64,000 nucleotides of DNA, from positions 62,001-126,000 of the forward strand of contig JAKISW010000001.1 of the NCBI GenBank assembly GCA_021648375.1, given 5' to 3'. The position numbers and the translations under genes are program-made. This document shows, piece after piece, positions 1 to 8,243 of the stretch. The notes beneath the pieces were generated by a model that was given only the letters and a program-made list of their open reading frames with translations, had not been told where the DNA came from and did no database searches. The number at the start of each line of letters is the position of its first letter. Positions within the stretch are counted from its first letter, which is position 1. The stretch comes from Devosiaceae bacterium (GTDB lineage Bacteria > Pseudomonadota > Alphaproteobacteria > Rhizobiales > Devosiaceae).

Positions 1-1187
1 CAATGGGGGTCTGGGTAAAAGCAGGTTCCCGCTGGGAGCGTCCGGAAGAAAATGGCATTTCTCACTTCCTGGAGCATATGGCATTCAAGGGTACAAAAAC
101 CCGCTCGTCTCGGCAGGTTGTTGAACAGATCGAAAAGGTCGGCGGTGATCTGAACGCTGCAACTTCCATTGAACATACTGGCTATTTTGCCAGGATATTG
201 AAGGATGACGTTCCCCTTGCCACCGACATTCTTTCAGATATTTTGTGCAACTCAGTTTTTAACCCTAAAGATCTGGCGCGTGAGCAACATGTAATTGAGC
301 AGGAAATAGGCGCGTCTCTGGATGACCCCAATGATCAGGTTTTTGACCTGTTTCAAAAGGCGGTGTTTCCTGATCAGGCCATAGGTCGCCCGATCCTTGG
401 AACAGTTAAATCCGTTAAAAGTTTTGGCGCGGATCAACTGCGCTCCTATATGGATAGAAATTATGTGGGTAATCGAATGGTTGTCAGCGCTGCTGGCAAT
501 GTTGAGCATGATCGTTTGGTTGATATGGTTTCTAAACGCTTTGCCCATCTTAAGCCCGATGGTGATATGGAGCCGGTTGCCGCCAAATATATCGGCGGAG
601 ATATGCGCAAAAAAACGGATAACGAGCAGGCCCAGATAATTATTGGACTGGAAGGGCGCCCCTATAATTCTGACGGATTTTATGCTTCCCAGATTTTGGC
701 ATCAATCCTTGGCGGCGGCATGAGCTCGCGTCTGTTTCAGGAGGTTCGTGAAAAACGTGGCCTTTGTTATTCGATCTATGCGTTCAACTGGGCATTTGCC
801 GATAGTGGAGTATTTGGTGTTTCAGCTTCCACTGGTGAAGAGGATGTGGGCGAGCTGGTTCATGTAATTCTTGATGAATTGCGCAACGCTGTTCAAAATA
901 TTACTGAGGATGAAGTGCTAAGGGTACGCAACCAGATCAGGGCCGGCTTGCTAATGTCCCTTGAAAGCCCAACCAGCCGGGCTGGGCAAATAGCTCGTCA
1001 GCAGATTTTATGGGGGCGCCCCATCGAAATGAGTGAAACTATTGAGCGGATCAATAAGATTGATGTTAATCGTATCAAGGAAATCGCCGGGCAACTATTC
1101 AGCAGTAAAAATCTTTCCATTGCCGCCAACGGTCCCATTTCGCAATTGCCGCCTTTGGATGAACTAGTGGAATACTTTACCAAATGA
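1..1187 (+). CDS. M16 family zinc peptidase, 5' end outside the window
   Basis: Zinc metallopeptidase of the M16 (pitrilysin / processing-peptidase) family. The window opens inside the gene; the frame is read from base 3. The inverted zinc-binding motif HFLEH lies at visible residues 21-25, followed about 75 residues later by the acidic stretch (HVIEQEIG) that supplies the third ligand. The C-terminal half carries the usual inactive-repeat features (GGGMSSRLFQEVREKRGL). Family members are about 420-430 residues and begin about 30 residues before the first visible Met, so that Met is probably not the true start. In related bacteria this gene follows thrC and precedes an acetyltransferase, as here. 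Likely role: cytoplasmic or periplasmic peptide degradation; the exact substrate cannot be told. Confidence 0.9.
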   Translation, partial: MGVWVKAGSRWERPEENGISHFLEHMAFKGTKTRSSRQVVEQIEKVGGDLNAATSIEHTGYFARILKDDVPLATDILSDILCNSVFNPKDLAREQHVIEQEIGASLDDPNDQVFDLFQKAVFPDQAIGRPILGTVKSVKSFGADQLRSYMDRNYVGNRMVVSAAGNVEHDRLVDMVSKRFAHLKPDGDMEPVAAKYIGGDMRKKTDNEQAQIIIGLEGRPYNSDGFYASQILASILGGGMSSRLFQEVREKRGLCYSIYAFNWAFADSGVFGVSASTGEEDVGELVHVILDELRNAVQNITEDEVLRVRNQIRAGLLMSLESPTSRAGQIARQQILWGRPIEMSETIERINKIDVNRIKEIAGQLFSSKNLSIAANGPISQLPPLDELVEYFTK

Positions 1188-1223
1188 ACGTACGATTTAC
1201 TTTGGCATACATGGATAATTGAT

Positions 1224-1838
1224 TTGTGGGGAAGAAAAAAATCGCCGGTACTGGAGGAGGCTGGCTTGCGCCTTCGGCTTCCCAAACGCGCTGATTTTGC
1301 CGCCTGGCAAAATGTCCGTTCTGCCAGCCGCCCGTTTTTAACTCCGTTTGAGCCAAAATGGCATGACTATGAATTGACCCGCAACTCATTTGTAAAGCGG
1401 GTAAAAATCAGCGCTAATCGCGCGGGTAAAAATGCAGAATTTTCACTGTTTATTTTTACCCTGAAAAAAGAAAAGAACCGGGTGAAGGAAATATTTGTTG
1501 GAGGTGTTACCCTGTCAAATATTCGCTACGGTGCCGCCTATCATGCAAATATCGGCTATTGGCTGGGTGAGGAGCAAACCGGTAATGGTTATATGAACCG
1601 GGCGATTGCTTTGGTGATGCCGTTTGCATTTGACGAATTAAAATTGCGGCGTATTCACGCAGCTTGCCTGCCCGAGAACGACAGGTCCAAAAATGTATTG
1701 ATAAAAAATGGCTTTCAAAAAGAGGGATTTGCCCCCAAATACTTGCAAATCAACGGAGAAATGCGTGATCATTTGTTGTTTGGGATAACTAAAGATCAAT
1801 TTGCCACAATTAAGCGTCATTCATCCAAAAGCTTGTAG
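1224..1838 (+). CDS. GNAT N-acetyltransferase, RimJ/RimL type
   Basis: GNAT-fold acetyltransferase of the RimJ/RimL group, which moves an acetyl group from acetyl-CoA to an amine, often a protein N-terminus. Visible features are the N-terminal LRLRLPKRADF strand-helix, the FLTPFEP segment and the acetyl-CoA loop region GYWLGEEQTGNGYMNRA, then LPENDRSKNVLIKNGF, typical of the subfamily. Length (204 residues) is normal. The TTG start at 1224 gives an N-terminus resembling relatives. A second in-frame TTG at 1266 has a much stronger ribosome site (GGAGGAGG, 5 nt upstream), so the shorter form cannot be excluded. It starts 36 nt after the peptidase stop and is probably co-transcribed. Substrate unknown. 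Confidence 0.8.
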   Translation: MWGRKKSPVLEEAGLRLRLPKRADFAAWQNVRSASRPFLTPFEPKWHDYELTRNSFVKRVKISANRAGKNAEFSLFIFTLKKEKNRVKEIFVGGVTLSNIRYGAAYHANIGYWLGEEQTGNGYMNRAIALVMPFAFDELKLRRIHAACLPENDRSKNVLIKNGFQKEGFAPKYLQINGEMRDHLLFGITKDQFATIKRHSSKSL

Positions 1839-1900
1839 ATTAAGCAATTCCCCGCTACCAAGGGCAAGATTGCGAATAAAAATAGGATTACCCGGCAGAA

Positions 1901-4795
1901 ATGCGTCACCTTGTAGCTCTGGCGAAATATATTGTGTTTTCGATCATGGCAATTGCGGTCATGACGATTGCACCTGCCAGTGCGTTTGAGGTGATTGCGG
2001 TTCCCTCTGACGTTAATGCAATCAATCTTAGCGCAGCGATTGACGTTGTTGAGGGCGCAGATGGAAGAGTGCGTCTCAGCACGGCTCCGGGAGCTGACGG
2101 GATTGTGCGCCGGATTGAAGTTTTGGCCGCAAAAGAGGGGACAAATCCGGCATGGGCGCTGTTTGCCTTGTCCAACCCGTCAGATATTCAAATTACCAGA
2201 TTATTGGTGGCTCCGTTTTTTCGCATGCCCGGGTCGGGTCTTTTTACTCCGGATTTGGGCAATGCGCGAATTTCGGCCCTAACTCCCAGTGCCGGATTGC
2301 GTCCCCAGCGTCAAAACGATCCGGAAGCAGATGTATTTGAAATAATTCTTGATCCCGGTGCAACTGTCACATTCGCCGCAGAGCTTACCAACGCCCAACT
2401 TCCGGAATTATATATTTGGGAGCCGGGCGCTTATCGGGACTATATAAGCTCATTCACGCTTTTTCGCGGCACAGTTCTTGGAATTTCCGGCCTTGCAGCG
2501 GTATTTTTAACGATAATGTTTGTGGTGAAGGGGCGAGGGGTTTTTCCGGCAACTGCTGCATTTTCCTGGGCAGTTCTGATTTACCTTCTTATTGATTTTG
2601 GTGTTCTTGGGCCGCTTCTGGGGGTGGATAATGGTTCAGTACAGCCATATCGGGCAGCTTCGGAGGCGGGAATTGCGACTACGCTCTTTGGGTTTTTATT
2701 CATATACCTGAATCTTCACCGCTGGCATTTGCGGTTTTTACATTTGGCGATGGCGCTTTCAGCAATCATGCTGGCGCTGATTGCATTTGCATTTTTGCAG
2801 CCATCAATTGCAGCTACGGTTGCCCGTTCGATTCTGGTAATTCTTGGCATATTCGGATTTGCCTTAATTCTTCTTCTGGCAATTCGAGGATATGACCGGG
2901 CGGTTATGCTGGTTCCCACATGGATCATTTACCTGTCATGGCTGACATTTAGCTGGATGGTATTGAGCGGCCAGATTTCCAATGATATTGCCCAGTCCGC
3001 GGTTGCTGGCGGATTAGTGCTGATGGTGATGCTGATGGGATTTACAACGGTTCAGCATGCATTTGCCGAGGGGCAGGTTTCGCTCGGCACCGTTTCTGAA
3101 ATTGAACGGCGGGCTTTGGCGTTAACCGGCAGTGGTGATTATGTTTTTGACTGGAATATCGAAAGAGACCGGGTAAATGTCTCCACTGAAATACACTCAA
3201 GACTCGGGATCAGGGAAGGTGCCCTGCGCGGTTCAATAAAACTCTGGCTTGATCGTGTGCATGCAAGGGATCGTGATCGATTTCGAACTGCCCTTGATAC
3301 GCTGGTGGAACTGCAACGGGGCAAAGCTAATCTGGACGTTCGGTTTGGCGCCCATGATGGGGCCTACCGGGTATTCAGAATGAGGGTCAAACCGGTTTTA
3401 AGTGGCTCAGGATCGGTTTCGCGCATTGTTGGCACATTGCAGGATGTGACTGCCGACAGGGCATCGCGTGAACGTTTAATGCACGACGCGGTGCATGACA
3501 GCCTTACAGGTCTGCCCAATAAGCAGTTGTATATCGACCGACTGGAGCGGGCGTTGATACGAGCCAGAGAATCAGGGGGTATAAAACCTGCGGTTCTGGT
3601 TATAAACTTGGATGAATTCTCTCTGCTTGACGAGCGGATTGGTCAGTCGGCGGCTGATTCTGTGCTTTTGGCGGTTTCCAGAAGGATAGGCAGGATAATG
3701 CAGCCAATGGACACACTTGCCCGAACATCCGGCGATCAATTCGCAGCTATCCTCACCTCAAGCGACAGCGCCACCAAGATTGCAGAAATTGCCGAAACCA
3801 TGCGCAGAGGACTTCGCACCCCATTTAATTTTGGTGATCAGGATGTAATTCTAACAGCCTCGATTGGCATTACTATTTTTGACAATGGACCGGCCAGCGC
3901 AACAGAGGTGTTGCGGGATGCTGAACTGGCCATGTACTATGCAAAACGTCTGGGCGGAGACAGGATTGAGGCCTATCGAGCATCGGCCCGCTCGATCGCT
4001 GCCTATTCCGAGGCGTCAGAAAAAGAACTTGAAAGAGCAATCAATGCGGGTGAGCTTCAGGTTCACTATCAGCCCATTTACAACATTCAAACCGGAAAGA
4101 TAACAGGCGCTGAGGCCCTGATGCGCTGGAACCATCCATCCAAGGGAATAATTTTGCCCTCAGAGTTTATTCCCCTTGCCGAGCGTATTGGAATGATCGA
4201 AAAAATCGGGCGTTTGGCCCTGCGTCAGGCGGCCAATCAAACCGGTGACTGGATTAATAATTTTCAGCTCGATGAAAATTTTTTTGTATCCATAAATCTC
4301 TCCACCACCCAGCTTGCCACTCAGTCCTTGCTAAATGACTTACGCACGATGGTAACCGAAAACCCTCAACTGGCACGTCATATCAAACTTGAAGTGACTG
4401 AAAGTCAGGTAATGGTTAATCCAGAGCAGTCTGCCTATGTATTGAGTGCGTTAAAAAATATGGGGCTGGGACTTGCTCTTGATGATTTTGGTACCGGGCA
4501 TTCATCCCTGTCCTATTTGCATCTTTTTCCGTTTGATACGGTAAAAATTCCTGCTCAGTTTGTTCAAATGAGCGAAAATTCCGGCTTGGCCCATACCCAG
4601 GGACCGATTATGCGGGCCATTATTTCACTTGCTAACGAGCTTGGTCTCAAGGTGGTTGCTGAAGGAGTTGAATCTACAGACGAACTCAAGAGGCTGCGCG
4701 AATTAAATTGCCAAATGGCCCAGGGGTTTTTGTTTGACAGCGCCATGCCGGGAAACGACCTGCAAAGAAAACTGGCGGCCCAATATGCCAAATAA
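1901..4795 (+). CDS. Membrane PAS-GGDEF-EAL protein, likely c-di-GMP phosphodiesterase
   Basis: Predicted c-di-GMP signalling protein of 964 residues. Order of parts: an N-terminal signal or anchor ending near ASAF, a periplasmic domain to about residue 185, a block of about seven hydrophobic segments (about 190-390), a PAS-like domain (about 405-520), GGDEF (about 530-690) and EAL (about 705-960). The EAL signature is intact (residues 738-740) and the metal-binding DDFGTG is present (861-866), so phosphodiesterase activity is expected. The cyclase signature reads SGDQF (610-614) instead of GGDEF, so cyclase activity is doubtful; the domain may only bind GTP or regulate. It follows the acetyltransferase gene, and its stop is 2 nt from a palindromic element. 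Confidence 0.88.
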   Translation: MRHLVALAKYIVFSIMAIAVMTIAPASAFEVIAVPSDVNAINLSAAIDVVEGADGRVRLSTAPGADGIVRRIEVLAAKEGTNPAWALFALSNPSDIQITRLLVAPFFRMPGSGLFTPDLGNARISALTPSAGLRPQRQNDPEADVFEIILDPGATVTFAAELTNAQLPELYIWEPGAYRDYISSFTLFRGTVLGISGLAAVFLTIMFVVKGRGVFPATAAFSWAVLIYLLIDFGVLGPLLGVDNGSVQPYRAASEAGIATTLFGFLFIYLNLHRWHLRFLHLAMALSAIMLALIAFAFLQPSIAATVARSILVILGIFGFALILLLAIRGYDRAVMLVPTWIIYLSWLTFSWMVLSGQISNDIAQSAVAGGLVLMVMLMGFTTVQHAFAEGQVSLGTVSEIERRALALTGSGDYVFDWNIERDRVNVSTEIHSRLGIREGALRGSIKLWLDRVHARDRDRFRTALDTLVELQRGKANLDVRFGAHDGAYRVFRMRVKPVLSGSGSVSRIVGTLQDVTADRASRERLMHDAVHDSLTGLPNKQLYIDRLERALIRARESGGIKPAVLVINLDEFSLLDERIGQSAADSVLLAVSRRIGRIMQPMDTLARTSGDQFAAILTSSDSATKIAEIAETMRRGLRTPFNFGDQDVILTASIGITIFDNGPASATEVLRDAELAMYYAKRLGGDRIEAYRASARSIAAYSEASEKELERAINAGELQVHYQPIYNIQTGKITGAEALMRWNHPSKGIILPSEFIPLAERIGMIEKIGRLALRQAANQTGDWINNFQLDENFFVSINLSTTQLATQSLLNDLRTMVTENPQLARHIKLEVTESQVMVNPEQSAYVLSALKNMGLGLALDDFGTGHSSLSYLHLFPFDTVKIPAQFVQMSENSGLAHTQGPIMRAIISLANELGLKVVAEGVESTDELKRLRELNCQMAQGFLFDSAMPGNDLQRKLAAQYAK

Positions 4796-4797
4796 GT

Positions 4798-5068
4798 TTA
4801 GGGTCAGGACCTATTAAATTCATATATTCTGCGCCAGCAGATTTTGTTCGTGAACAGGCGCAAAAGGGAGGTAAATCCGGTGATTTTTGAGCTTGTGTAA
4901 CGCATTCATGAACAAAATAGGCGGCGCCCTTTCGGGTTTGAAATATAGTATGCATCTAATGCAAATTACAGTTCAATAAGGTGATAGACATGATTTCACT
5001 GCCATTCACCTTATCTGAACACTCTATTTCAAACAGAATCATACGAATTTAATAGGTCCTGACCCTAA
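4798..5068. mobile_element. 271-bp palindromic MITE-like element with 28-bp terminal inverted repeats
   Basis: The ends are inverted repeats of 28 bp matching at 27 positions: left 4798-4825 beginning TTAGGGTCAGGACCTATTAA, right 5041-5068 ending in its complement. Inside are further inverted pairs: 4841-4854 with 4905-4918 (13 of 14), 4937-4945 with 5025-5033 (perfect), and 4976-4984 with 5006-5014 (perfect). The whole can fold into large hairpins. No plausible coding sequence lies inside. It fills the gap between the convergent EAL and YqgE genes. This architecture fits a non-autonomous miniature element; an autonomous partner is not in the window. No clear target duplication is visible. Confidence 0.8.
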
Positions 5069-5102
5069 GTGCAGGTTCTTTGATTGTTAAACGGTCTGCC
5101 CG

Positions 5103-5729
5103 TTAAGCTCTGCTGCCAAAGGCACTCAGATTGGCTCTGGTGATACCTAATAATTTCAAAGCAAAATCATAGCGCTTTCCAAAATCAGTGCTAAATAGCA
5201 ATTCATAATTATGGGGAACTGTCAGCCAGACATTTTGCGCCAGCTCGTTTTCCAATTGCCCTGGTTGCCAACCACAATAACCAAGCGCGAAAATTATATT
5301 GCCCGGATTATCTTTTCCGGCAAAAGTCCGCAATGTGTCCATACTTGCGCTTAGCGATATTGTCGGGGTTACCGGAAATGAAATTCCCTCAAACTGCCCT
5401 TGCCCTTCATGCAACAAAAACCCTCTGTTGGTTTGTACCGGCCCCCCTCTGAATACCGGTTGAGCGGCCATGGATGAAGAAATTATTTTTTTGTCTTTAT
5501 CATTTTGCACAGCTGATGCGCTTGATAGGTCCCAATATACATCTTGAAATTTGATTTTAGGCATTTGCTCGTTAATAGCGATGGCCATTGCACCTTCGCT
5601 GTTATGCTCGACAATAAATAATACGCTTTCTTTAAATCGATTGTCGTCCATTAACGGCATAGCGACCAGAAACTGGCCCTGCAGGGTTTCCATTTCACCA
5701 TAGGGCGGTGTTTCGTTTTTTTTGTCCAT
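5103..5729 (-). CDS. YqgE/AlgH family protein
   Basis: Member of the YqgE/AlgH (DUF179) family, cytoplasmic proteins of unresolved function widespread in proteobacteria. Recognised by QGQFLVAMPLMDDNRF near the start, the FIVEHNSEGAMAIAIN stretch, FRGGPVQTNRGFLLHE in the middle and ALGYCGWQPGQLENEL near the end. From the ATG at 5729 the protein has 208 residues, a usual family length. The frame continues upstream to a GTG at 5801, but that extension is Lys-rich and unlike the family. It is divergent from the DsbD-like gene, an adjacency common in Rhizobiales. The ribosome site before 5729 is weak, so the start is not certain. Confidence 0.87.
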   Translation of the reverse strand: MDKKNETPPYGEMETLQGQFLVAMPLMDDNRFKESVLFIVEHNSEGAMAIAINEQMPKIKFQDVYWDLSSASAVQNDKDKKIISSSMAAQPVFRGGPVQTNRGFLLHEGQGQFEGISFPVTPTISLSASMDTLRTFAGKDNPGNIIFALGYCGWQPGQLENELAQNVWLTVPHNYELLFSTDFGKRYDFALKLLGITRANLSAFGSRA

Positions 5730-5888
5730 GTTACTGTCAGAAATCGGTTTTTGTTTTTTCACTGACTTTAACTTCTTGTTCGAAAAAAGCGGATGGTACA
5801 CAGTATATTACATAAATGTGAATTGCTGGCATATGTATTTGCGGCTGCTTTCATTTGATGTTTTTGCAAATTGCGTTAAACCTGTCCT

Positions 5889-6695
5889 ATGCGAGCATTG
5901 ATAATATTTATGTCATTTTTAGTTCTTTCGCCAGTAGCAATTGCTGGCGAAACCTTGTGGCAGCAGGTAACAGCGGATGCAAAACTGCGCTTGATATTTT
6001 CCGATACTCTTTCAAGTGATGGCACCACCATGGCGGCGCTGGAGATTGCCATGCCGCAATCATCAAACACCTATTGGCGGGTGCCGGGAGAAACGGGAAT
6101 TCCCCTTACACTTGATAGCAGTGCTTCGGTGAATATTGGTGAATTAACACCCGTTTGGCCAATTCCGCGTCGTGAGGTTTTATATGGCTATGTTGACTAT
6201 ATTTACCGGGGGAACTTTATTTTACCCATCGAAATTGCTGTTACCGGCGCTTCCCCCCAACTAAATTTACAAATGATTTTGGGAGTTTGTTCCGAGGTTT
6301 GTGTACCGGTTAAGGTTCAAATATCCCATGATCTTGTTTTTGAGCAACGCGATGCCGGCTCGGCGATCAGAATTTCCCAAGCGATTGCAAATACTCCAAT
6401 TCCCTGGGATATGGCCCAAAGCCCCATTGGATCGGTAGTTTTTGACGATGAGCGAGCAATGTTACTGGTTGAGGTAAATGATGCGAACCTTGATGTATCC
6501 AGCATAATTGCAACAATCGGGTCTGAAACAACAGTATTTGCGCCGCCTCAAAAAAGCCCGATACCCGGCATATATGCGTTTGAGAAACTGGGTGGAAGTG
6601 AAACTGAAAACTGGCGTGGCCAGAACGTATCGATAATTTTTATATCTCCACAAGGTCCGTATGAAATTAGTCAATTGCTTGAGTTTTTAGACTAA
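5889..6695 (+). CDS. Periplasmic DsbD-like disulfide-reductase domain protein
   Basis: Exported protein of 268 residues with a clear signal peptide (MRALIIFMSFLVLSPVAIAG). The body resembles the N-terminal periplasmic domain of DsbD, including a Cys pair in GVCSEVCVPV (CxxxC) at about residue 138. The membrane and thioredoxin parts of full DsbD are absent, so it is a stand-alone domain. It probably receives or passes electrons to periplasmic thiols, but its partner is not visible here. It is followed 73 nt later by a peroxiredoxin gene, fitting a redox theme. The same YqgE/DsbD-like/peroxiredoxin neighbourhood occurs in other Rhizobiales as far as I recall. Confidence 0.78.
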   Translation: MRALIIFMSFLVLSPVAIAGETLWQQVTADAKLRLIFSDTLSSDGTTMAALEIAMPQSSNTYWRVPGETGIPLTLDSSASVNIGELTPVWPIPRREVLYGYVDYIYRGNFILPIEIAVTGASPQLNLQMILGVCSEVCVPVKVQISHDLVFEQRDAGSAIRISQAIANTPIPWDMAQSPIGSVVFDDERAMLLVEVNDANLDVSSIIATIGSETTVFAPPQKSPIPGIYAFEKLGGSETENWRGQNVSIIFISPQGPYEISQLLEFLD

Positions 6696-6768
6696 TTGAA
6701 TAAAGTGTTAAAACTTTGGATTTGGCGAATAGCCGGAATTGTTAATCAGGTTTTGAGTTGAAGAATAG

Positions 6769-7284
6769 ATGATTAAATCAGGCGAAAAAATTCCCGGAGT
6801 TTCGATCTGGTGTATAAAAGAAAATTTCAGCGGTGAAATTAATTCGTCCGACTTATTTGCTGGTGGAACCAGCATATTATTCACCCTGCCCGGAGCTTAC
6901 ACTCCCACCTGTCACAATTATCACTTGCCGGGGTATTTGAAAAATGCCCACACTTTTAGAGAGCTTGGCATAAAAAACATTGTGTGCGCTTCGGTTAATG
7001 ATAAATACGTAATGGATGAATGGGCTAAAAATACCGGCGCAATTGGTGAGATTGACTTTCTTGCAGATTTTGATGGGCGTTTTGCCAGTGCGCTTGGATT
7101 GAATAAGGATCTTAGTGCCGCAGGCTTGGGAAATCGTTTTGCGCGCTCTGCAATGATTATTGAACAGGGGATTGTCACAAACATCTACGTAGATGATGCT
7201 CGTGGGCAAACAACTAACACTGGAGCTTTGCATCTTCTTGATGTACTTGGTTCAAGCCGTGTTAAAGAGACTTGTGTAGTTTAA
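6769..7284 (+). CDS. Peroxiredoxin, Prx5/AhpC-TSA family
   Basis: Thiol peroxidase of the Prx5 group that reduces peroxides using a reactive cysteine. The peroxidatic site is PGAYTPTCH, with Cys48 and the preceding Thr and Pro conserved. A second Cys at about residue 77 (VCASVND) sits at a family-conserved position. The length of 171 residues is close to the usual 160. It is cytoplasmic, with no signal sequence. The C-terminus has the family pattern with a short Cys-containing tail (KETCVV). It lies between the DsbD-like gene and a lipoprotein gene on the same strand. Confidence 0.88.
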   Translation: MIKSGEKIPGVSIWCIKENFSGEINSSDLFAGGTSILFTLPGAYTPTCHNYHLPGYLKNAHTFRELGIKNIVCASVNDKYVMDEWAKNTGAIGEIDFLADFDGRFASALGLNKDLSAAGLGNRFARSAMIIEQGIVTNIYVDDARGQTTNTGALHLLDVLGSSRVKETCVV

Positions 7285-7298
7285 GGAATTTAGATCAA

Positions 7299-7892
7299 AT
7301 GATAGCAAACAGTTTTTTTGGCTTTGCAAAAAATTTCGCTCTCCCAACAGCGATATTGATGACCGTTTCAGCTTGTAGTATCGGGGGATTTGGTGGGTCC
7401 GGTGCGGGTTCTCCAGCAGCTGAACTTGCTCAAACCACACCGGATTCAAGCCAGATTTCTCAGGTGCAGTCATCCGCATTACCAGCGATTGCCACGGTTT
7501 GCCCTCCTATTAAAGTTCGTCAGGGCGGGGGCGCAATTTTTTCTTACCTGCCAAATCGGGTTGGTGACGCCAGTGCTTTGAATTATCAGGCGGTTATTGA
7601 TGGGCAGTCGCGTAATTGCGTGGTTTCAAATGGTTTGATTACCGTGAAAATCGGCGTTGTTGGACGCATGTTACTGGGTCCCAACGATACGCAAAAATCC
7701 CTTAATCTCCCCTTGCGATTCGCAGTGGAGAGAAATGAAATTGCGGTATTTTCACAGCTTTACAACATTCCGGTTAGTGTAAGCCCTCCTGCCCGTTCGC
7801 AGGAATTTGTAAAAGTTGTTGAAAATGTAGCCATTCCCTATCTCGGAGGAGAAGATATTGTCATTTGGGTGGGCTTTGATCCACAGACTTGA
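7299..7892 (+). CDS. Predicted lipoprotein of unknown function
   Basis: Exported protein of 197 residues. A hydrophobic signal (FALPTAILMTVSAC) ends in a lipobox-like VSAC, so a lipid-anchored periplasmic protein is likely. The region after the Cys is rich in Gly, Ser and Ala, then a folded domain starts near VCPPIKVRQGG. This domain resembles small conserved Rhizobiales lipoproteins, but I do not recognise a named family. The start chosen is ATG 7299 with AAGGA 11 nt upstream. An in-frame start at 7272 overlaps the peroxiredoxin end and would bury the signal peptide. It is the last gene before the glycine riboswitch and reads in the same direction. Confidence 0.75.
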   Translation: MIANSFFGFAKNFALPTAILMTVSACSIGGFGGSGAGSPAAELAQTTPDSSQISQVQSSALPAIATVCPPIKVRQGGGAIFSYLPNRVGDASALNYQAVIDGQSRNCVVSNGLITVKIGVVGRMLLGPNDTQKSLNLPLRFAVERNEIAVFSQLYNIPVSVSPPARSQEFVKVVENVAIPYLGGEDIVIWVGFDPQT

Positions 7893-7956
7893 TCGCATCA
7901 TTTTATGGAAAACAATGTAAATTGTTCCCAATAATTTTTCTTGTGCTTGATTGCAA

Positions 7957-7985
7957 TTGACCACGGGCTACAAATAATTCAAAAT
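7957..7985 (+). promoter_or_regulatory. Candidate sigma-70 promoter of the gcv operon
   Basis: TTGACC at 7957-7962 and CAAAAT at 7980-7985, separated by 17 nt, lie just before the first riboswitch stem. The -10 matches the consensus at four of six positions. The position suits a transcript beginning at the riboswitch. Assigned by eye only. Confidence 0.4.
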
Positions 7986-7992
7986 AGAGGCT

Positions 7993-8177
7993 GAATGCGG
8001 GAGAGACCGGCGGCGCTAGAACAGCGTTTACCGGCACCGAAGGAGCAACCGCCCTGGAAACTCTCAGGTAAAAGGGACCGCATTCAATACCAAACTCTGG
8101 AAAGAGGAACTTTTGTTCCCGCCGAAGGAGTAACCGAAAGCTATTTCGGGAAATCTCTCAGGCAAGCATACAGAGAG
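7993..8177 (+). ncRNA. Tandem glycine riboswitch (two aptamers)
   Basis: Two glycine aptamers in series upstream of gcvT. Aptamer 1 spans 7993-8085, closed by GAATGCGG (7993-8000) pairing with CCGCATTC (8078-8085). It has the conserved GGAGAG-like entry, CACCGAAGGAGCAA and AACTCTCAGGTAAAAGGGAC. Aptamer 2 spans about 8095-8177 with CCGCCGAAGGAGTAA and AATCTCTCAGGCAAG, closed by CTCTG with CAGAG. This is the classic tandem arrangement, which raises expression of glycine catabolism when glycine is abundant. An open frame across 7995-8210 is only the riboswitch read as protein. Confidence 0.96.
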
Positions 8178-8178
8178 G

Positions 8179-8223
8179 GCAGTACTGCACCTTCGCGTTT
8201 GCGACGGTAAACTGCGCTTTTTT
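8179..8223 (+). terminator. Riboswitch expression platform, terminator-like hairpin
   Basis: Outer stem GCAGT (8179-8183) with ACTGC (8211-8215). Inner pairs are ACC (8089+100, i.e. 8189-8191) with GGT (8206-8208) and TCGC (8193-8196) with GCGA (8201-8204). A run of six T follows at 8218-8223. This is an intrinsic terminator form directly after aptamer 2, 20 nt before the gcvT start. Glycine binding probably prevents it, giving an ON switch. That last step is inferred from other glycine riboswitches. Confidence 0.7.
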
Positions 8224-8243
8224 GCTAATTCGGAGAAATTCAA

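Noticed and set aside
4686..4955. 89-codon minus-strand frame overlapping the 3' end of the EAL gene and the palindromic element
   Set aside because: It runs antisense through the EAL domain and into a repeat; no ribosome site or family match.
7995..8210. 71-codon open frame on the plus strand
   Set aside because: It is the tandem glycine riboswitch read as protein; the RNA pairs and conserved aptamer motifs explain the sequence.
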